Shown here one piece after another: positions 61,616 through 64,000 of a stretch of 64,000 nucleotides of DNA (position 1 is the stretch's first letter; every line of letters starts with the position of its first letter). Position numbers and translations under genes: made by a program. This DNA is from Rhodocyclales bacterium (GTDB lineage: Bacteria; Pseudomonadota; Gammaproteobacteria; Burkholderiales; Rhodocyclaceae): positions 17,019 through 81,018 of the forward strand of contig PQAF01000047.1 in assembly GCA_003105015.1 (NCBI GenBank), read 5' to 3'. The notes beneath the pieces were generated by a model. It worked only from the letters and a program-made list of their open reading frames with translations. It had not been told where the DNA came from and searched no databases.

Positions 61616-64000
61616 GCTTCAATCCTCGCCCCCCGAATTCGGGGGGCGCATCCTAACTTCTGTCGCATTTCTCTTTCTCTGGAGGTGTTTCAATCCTCGC
61701 CCCCCGAATTCGGGGGGCGCATCATTACCGAGCTTCGGCAGATCGGCCATGACATCAGGACGGTTTCAATCCTCGCCCCCCGAATTCGGGGGGCGCATCG
61801 CCGCAGTTTCGTTGTCATAGTCAGTCCTCGCAAGTTTCAATCCTCGCCCCCCGAATTCGGGGGGCGCATCGCGTGGCCTGCTGGTGGCTGTCCCACCGTC
61901 TATTTGTTTCAATCCTCGCCCCCCGAATTCGGGGGGCGCATCGGGCTGGACGACAAGACCACAATGTCGTCCATGTGTTTCAATCCTCGCCCCCCGAACC
62001 TCTCGATGATCGAGTTGTCCTCGACGGCGTTTCAATCCTCGCCCCCCGAATTCGGGGGGCGCATCCGGGCGACCAGGCGGCGGGCTTCCTTCTGCACATG
62101 TTTCAATCCTCGCCCCCCGAATTCGGGGGGCGCATCCGACGTTGGTGTCGGAGCCAGTCAGGGTGTTCTTGTTTCAATCCTCGCCCCCCGAATTCGGGGG
62201 GCGCATCCGGTGAGCGGCTCGGACGCCGGCGCGACGAAGGTGTTTCAATCCTCGCCCCCCGAATTCGGGGGGCGCATCATGTTGTCGCGGATCAGGGCGA
62301 TGCCCTTGCGATCGTTTCAATCCTCGCCCCCCGAATTCGGGGGGCGCATCAGGAGGGCGAGGCGCCGTCGCCTGGCTTGCCGATGTTTCAATCCTCGCCC
62401 CCCGAATTCGGGGGGCGCATCAGGACTACATCGGCGATCTGGCCGCCTCCATCCAGTTTCAATCCTCGCCCCCCGAATTCGGGGGGCGCATCTTCGGCTT
62501 CCGCCGCGTCGAGGATCTGGCGGGCATCATGGTTTCAATCCTCGCCCCCCGAATTCGGGGGGCGCATCGCTGCTGTGCGAGATCACCCTGCCGTCGGACT
62601 GGATGTTTCAATCCTCGCCCCCCGAATTCGGGGGGCGCATCGCGGGCTGGTGGCGCCTTGCCCGCCGCGGTTGATGTTTCAATCCTCGCCCCCCGAATTC
62701 GGGGGGCGCATCCAGCAGCCGGGGCAAAGCTGGCGCGACCTCATCAAGTTTCAATCCTCGCCCCCCGAATTCGGGGGGCGCATCTCCTGAATTGCGAGGC
62801 TATTACCTGCATCATGCAGTTTCAATCCTCGCCCCCCGAATTCGGGGGGCGCATCCGACCAGCAGCTTGACGCAGGCCCAGACGGCGGAGTTTCAATCCT
62901 CGCCCCCCGAATTCGGGGGGCGCATCTCGGTAGCTTGCCGACTGTCCGGCTCAAGTAACGGAGGTTTCAATCCTCGCCCCCCGAATTCGGGGGGCGCATC
63001 CAGCGCCGAGGCGTTCCGCACTTCCACTTCTTCTTGTTTCAATCCTCGCCCCCCGAATTCGGGGGGCGCATCCGTTGCAATCTCTACAGATTGCCCTGAG
63101 CCGCAGGTTTCAATCCTCGCCCCCCGAATTCGGGGGGCGCATCGCGCTCGGCTACGCCGGTAGGGCAATGCTGTTGCTGTTTCAATCCTCGCCCCCCGAA
63201 TTCGGGGGGCGCATCCGATGCGGCCAGGGTGATATGCGCCGCAATCGAAGTTTCAATCCTCGCCCCCCGAATTCGGGGGGCGCATCGTGGCGGGAAGATG
63301 GTTCAACAGGGTGAAATCGGTTTCAATCCTCGCCCCCCGAATTCGGGGGGCGCATCAGGCGCCGCCTTCGGCTGGTGCCCGCTCTGCTCGCGTTTCAATC
63401 CTCGCCCCCCGAATTCGGGGGGCGCATCAGGAGCCGAAGGAGGGCAGGGACTACAAGGAGATCGTTTCAATCCTCGCCCCCCGAATTCGGGGGGCGCATC
63501 CGCGCCCCGTTCGTCCCGGCCGGCACGCTGGCGATGTTTCAATCCTCGCCCCCCGAATTCGGGGGGCGCATCCCGACCTGCTCGACAAGTGGGCCGAGGC
63601 TATGAGGTTTCAATCCTCGCCCCCCGAATTCGGGGGGCGCATCGCGATCAGGGCTCGCCCGACAAGCAGGTCGCCAAGGTTTCAATCCTCGCCCCCCGAA
63701 TTCGGGGGGCGCATCGGCCTCGCGCTCCTTATGGACGAAGGCCTCACCGGTTTCAATCCTCGCCCCCCGAATTCGGAGGGCGCATCCGCGCTGAACGGTG
63801 GCCTCGGCCCGACCATGAGCGTTTCAATCCTCGCCCCCCGAATTCGGGGGGCGCATCCCGATCGCGGCTACGTCACCGCCACGCTGAGGAAGTTTCAATC
63901 CTCGCCCCCCGAATTCGGGGGGCGCATCTGGCTGGATCGCGGAAGACTTACCGTACCGAAGCGGTTTCAATCCTCGCCCCCCGAATTCGGGGGGCGCATC
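61616..64000 (-). CRISPR. CRISPR array, 34 repeats (37 nt) and 33 spacers, open at right edge
   Basis: I count 34 repeats; the first begins at 61616 and the last ends exactly at 64000, so the array continues beyond. Repeat unit: GTTTCAATCC, TCGCCCCCCG, AATTCGGGGG, GCGCATC (blocks of 10, 10, 10 and 7). It contains a perfect 22-bp palindrome around GAATTC. Spacers are 33-39 nt (mostly 34-35) apart from one 30-nt remnant. Because the minus-strand repeat ends in ATTGAAAC, the usual crRNA 5' handle, transcription is inferred leftward, with the leader beyond the right edge. The leftmost repeat has a mismatch (GCTTCAATCC), fitting the leader-distal end. No cas gene is inside the window, so the subtype is not assignable. 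Confidence 0.97.
61977..61998 (-). repeat. Truncated CRISPR repeat inside the array
   Basis: The sixth repeat keeps only its first 22 bases (GTTTCAATCC through CCCGAA). Then 30 bp of spacer follow before the next full repeat at 62029, against the usual ~71-bp period. About 20 bp have been deleted across the repeat/spacer junction. Confidence 0.85.

Noticed and set aside
61614..63605. Long ORFs with repeated FQSSPPEFGGRI-type units, on both strands
   Set aside because: They are translations of the CRISPR repeats and spacers; the unit period equals repeat plus spacer, not a protein repeat.
61398..64000. cas genes or a leader within the window
   Set aside because: No ORF of Cas type and no AT-rich leader at the left side; the array continues past the right edge.

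Overview
The window is high-GC, densely packed chromosomal DNA. Its gene content (soxXAYZ, an energy-converting-hydrogenase-related complex, YhdP divergent from GlnE, c-type cytochromes, many two-component kinases) suggests a betaproteobacterium with sulfur-oxidising capacity, plausibly of the Rhodocyclales or a neighbouring order. That placement is inferred from content and style; no rRNA or other marker lies in the window.

Layout. 1-3.8 kb: a glycerate kinase running off the left edge, two tandem paralogous small proteins of unknown function, a calcineurin-type phosphatase and a Ser/Thr kinase fused to a universal-stress (USP) domain. 3.9-7.1 kb: a 30-residue peptide, an enlarged YeiH-type exporter, a small membrane protein, a USP and a membrane-anchored unknown. 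7.1-12.5 kb: MFS permease, ChrA, a periplasmic binding protein and a PAS histidine kinase. 12.5-19.6 kb (minus): a six-gene hydrogenase-4-like complex whose large subunit lacks the NiFe ligands (Ehr type). 19.7-28.6 kb: sulfate/anion transport, with a SulP carrying a coiled-coil insert, an SLC13 permease, a two-component pair and a SulP-STAS-USP-USP fusion. TTAACG-N5-TTAACG boxes lie in front of the two-component pair and of the fusion gene. 28.7-40.8 kb: cobalamin adenosyltransferase, cNMP-binding protein, DAHP synthase, a PilJ/NarX-N periplasmic protein, TldD, nitrilase-family amidase, YhdP and GlnE.

40.8-50 kb (minus): histidine kinase, a Tat-exported FccB-like flavoprotein, and a four-gene heavy-metal RND efflux operon with a DUF3240 protein. 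50.1-56 kb (minus): nine closely spaced genes that look like one operon: DUF3365 haem protein, a c-type cytochrome, DUF2892, an outer-membrane barrel, soxX, soxA, soxY, soxZ and a second c-type cytochrome. A divergent OmpR/EnvZ-type pair (56.1-58.2 kb) with direct repeats in the shared intergenic region is the obvious candidate regulator. 58.2-61.4 kb: an ECF-promoter-like site before a glycine-zipper lipoprotein, then methionine-salvage genes (aminotransferase, mtnA and a class II aldolase, fitting the DHAP shunt).

61.4-64 kb: a REP-type inverted repeat, the dead 3' end of a dehydrogenase gene, and a CRISPR array of 34 repeats that runs off the right edge. The array carries a 37-nt repeat with a 22-bp perfect palindrome and reads on the minus strand. 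No cas gene is inside the window.

The stretches least explained by known families are the large stress/anion-transport fusions, the Ehr complex, the tandem small paralogs, a strand-oriented recurrent motif GGGACTGACTTT, and the very palindromic CRISPR repeat.
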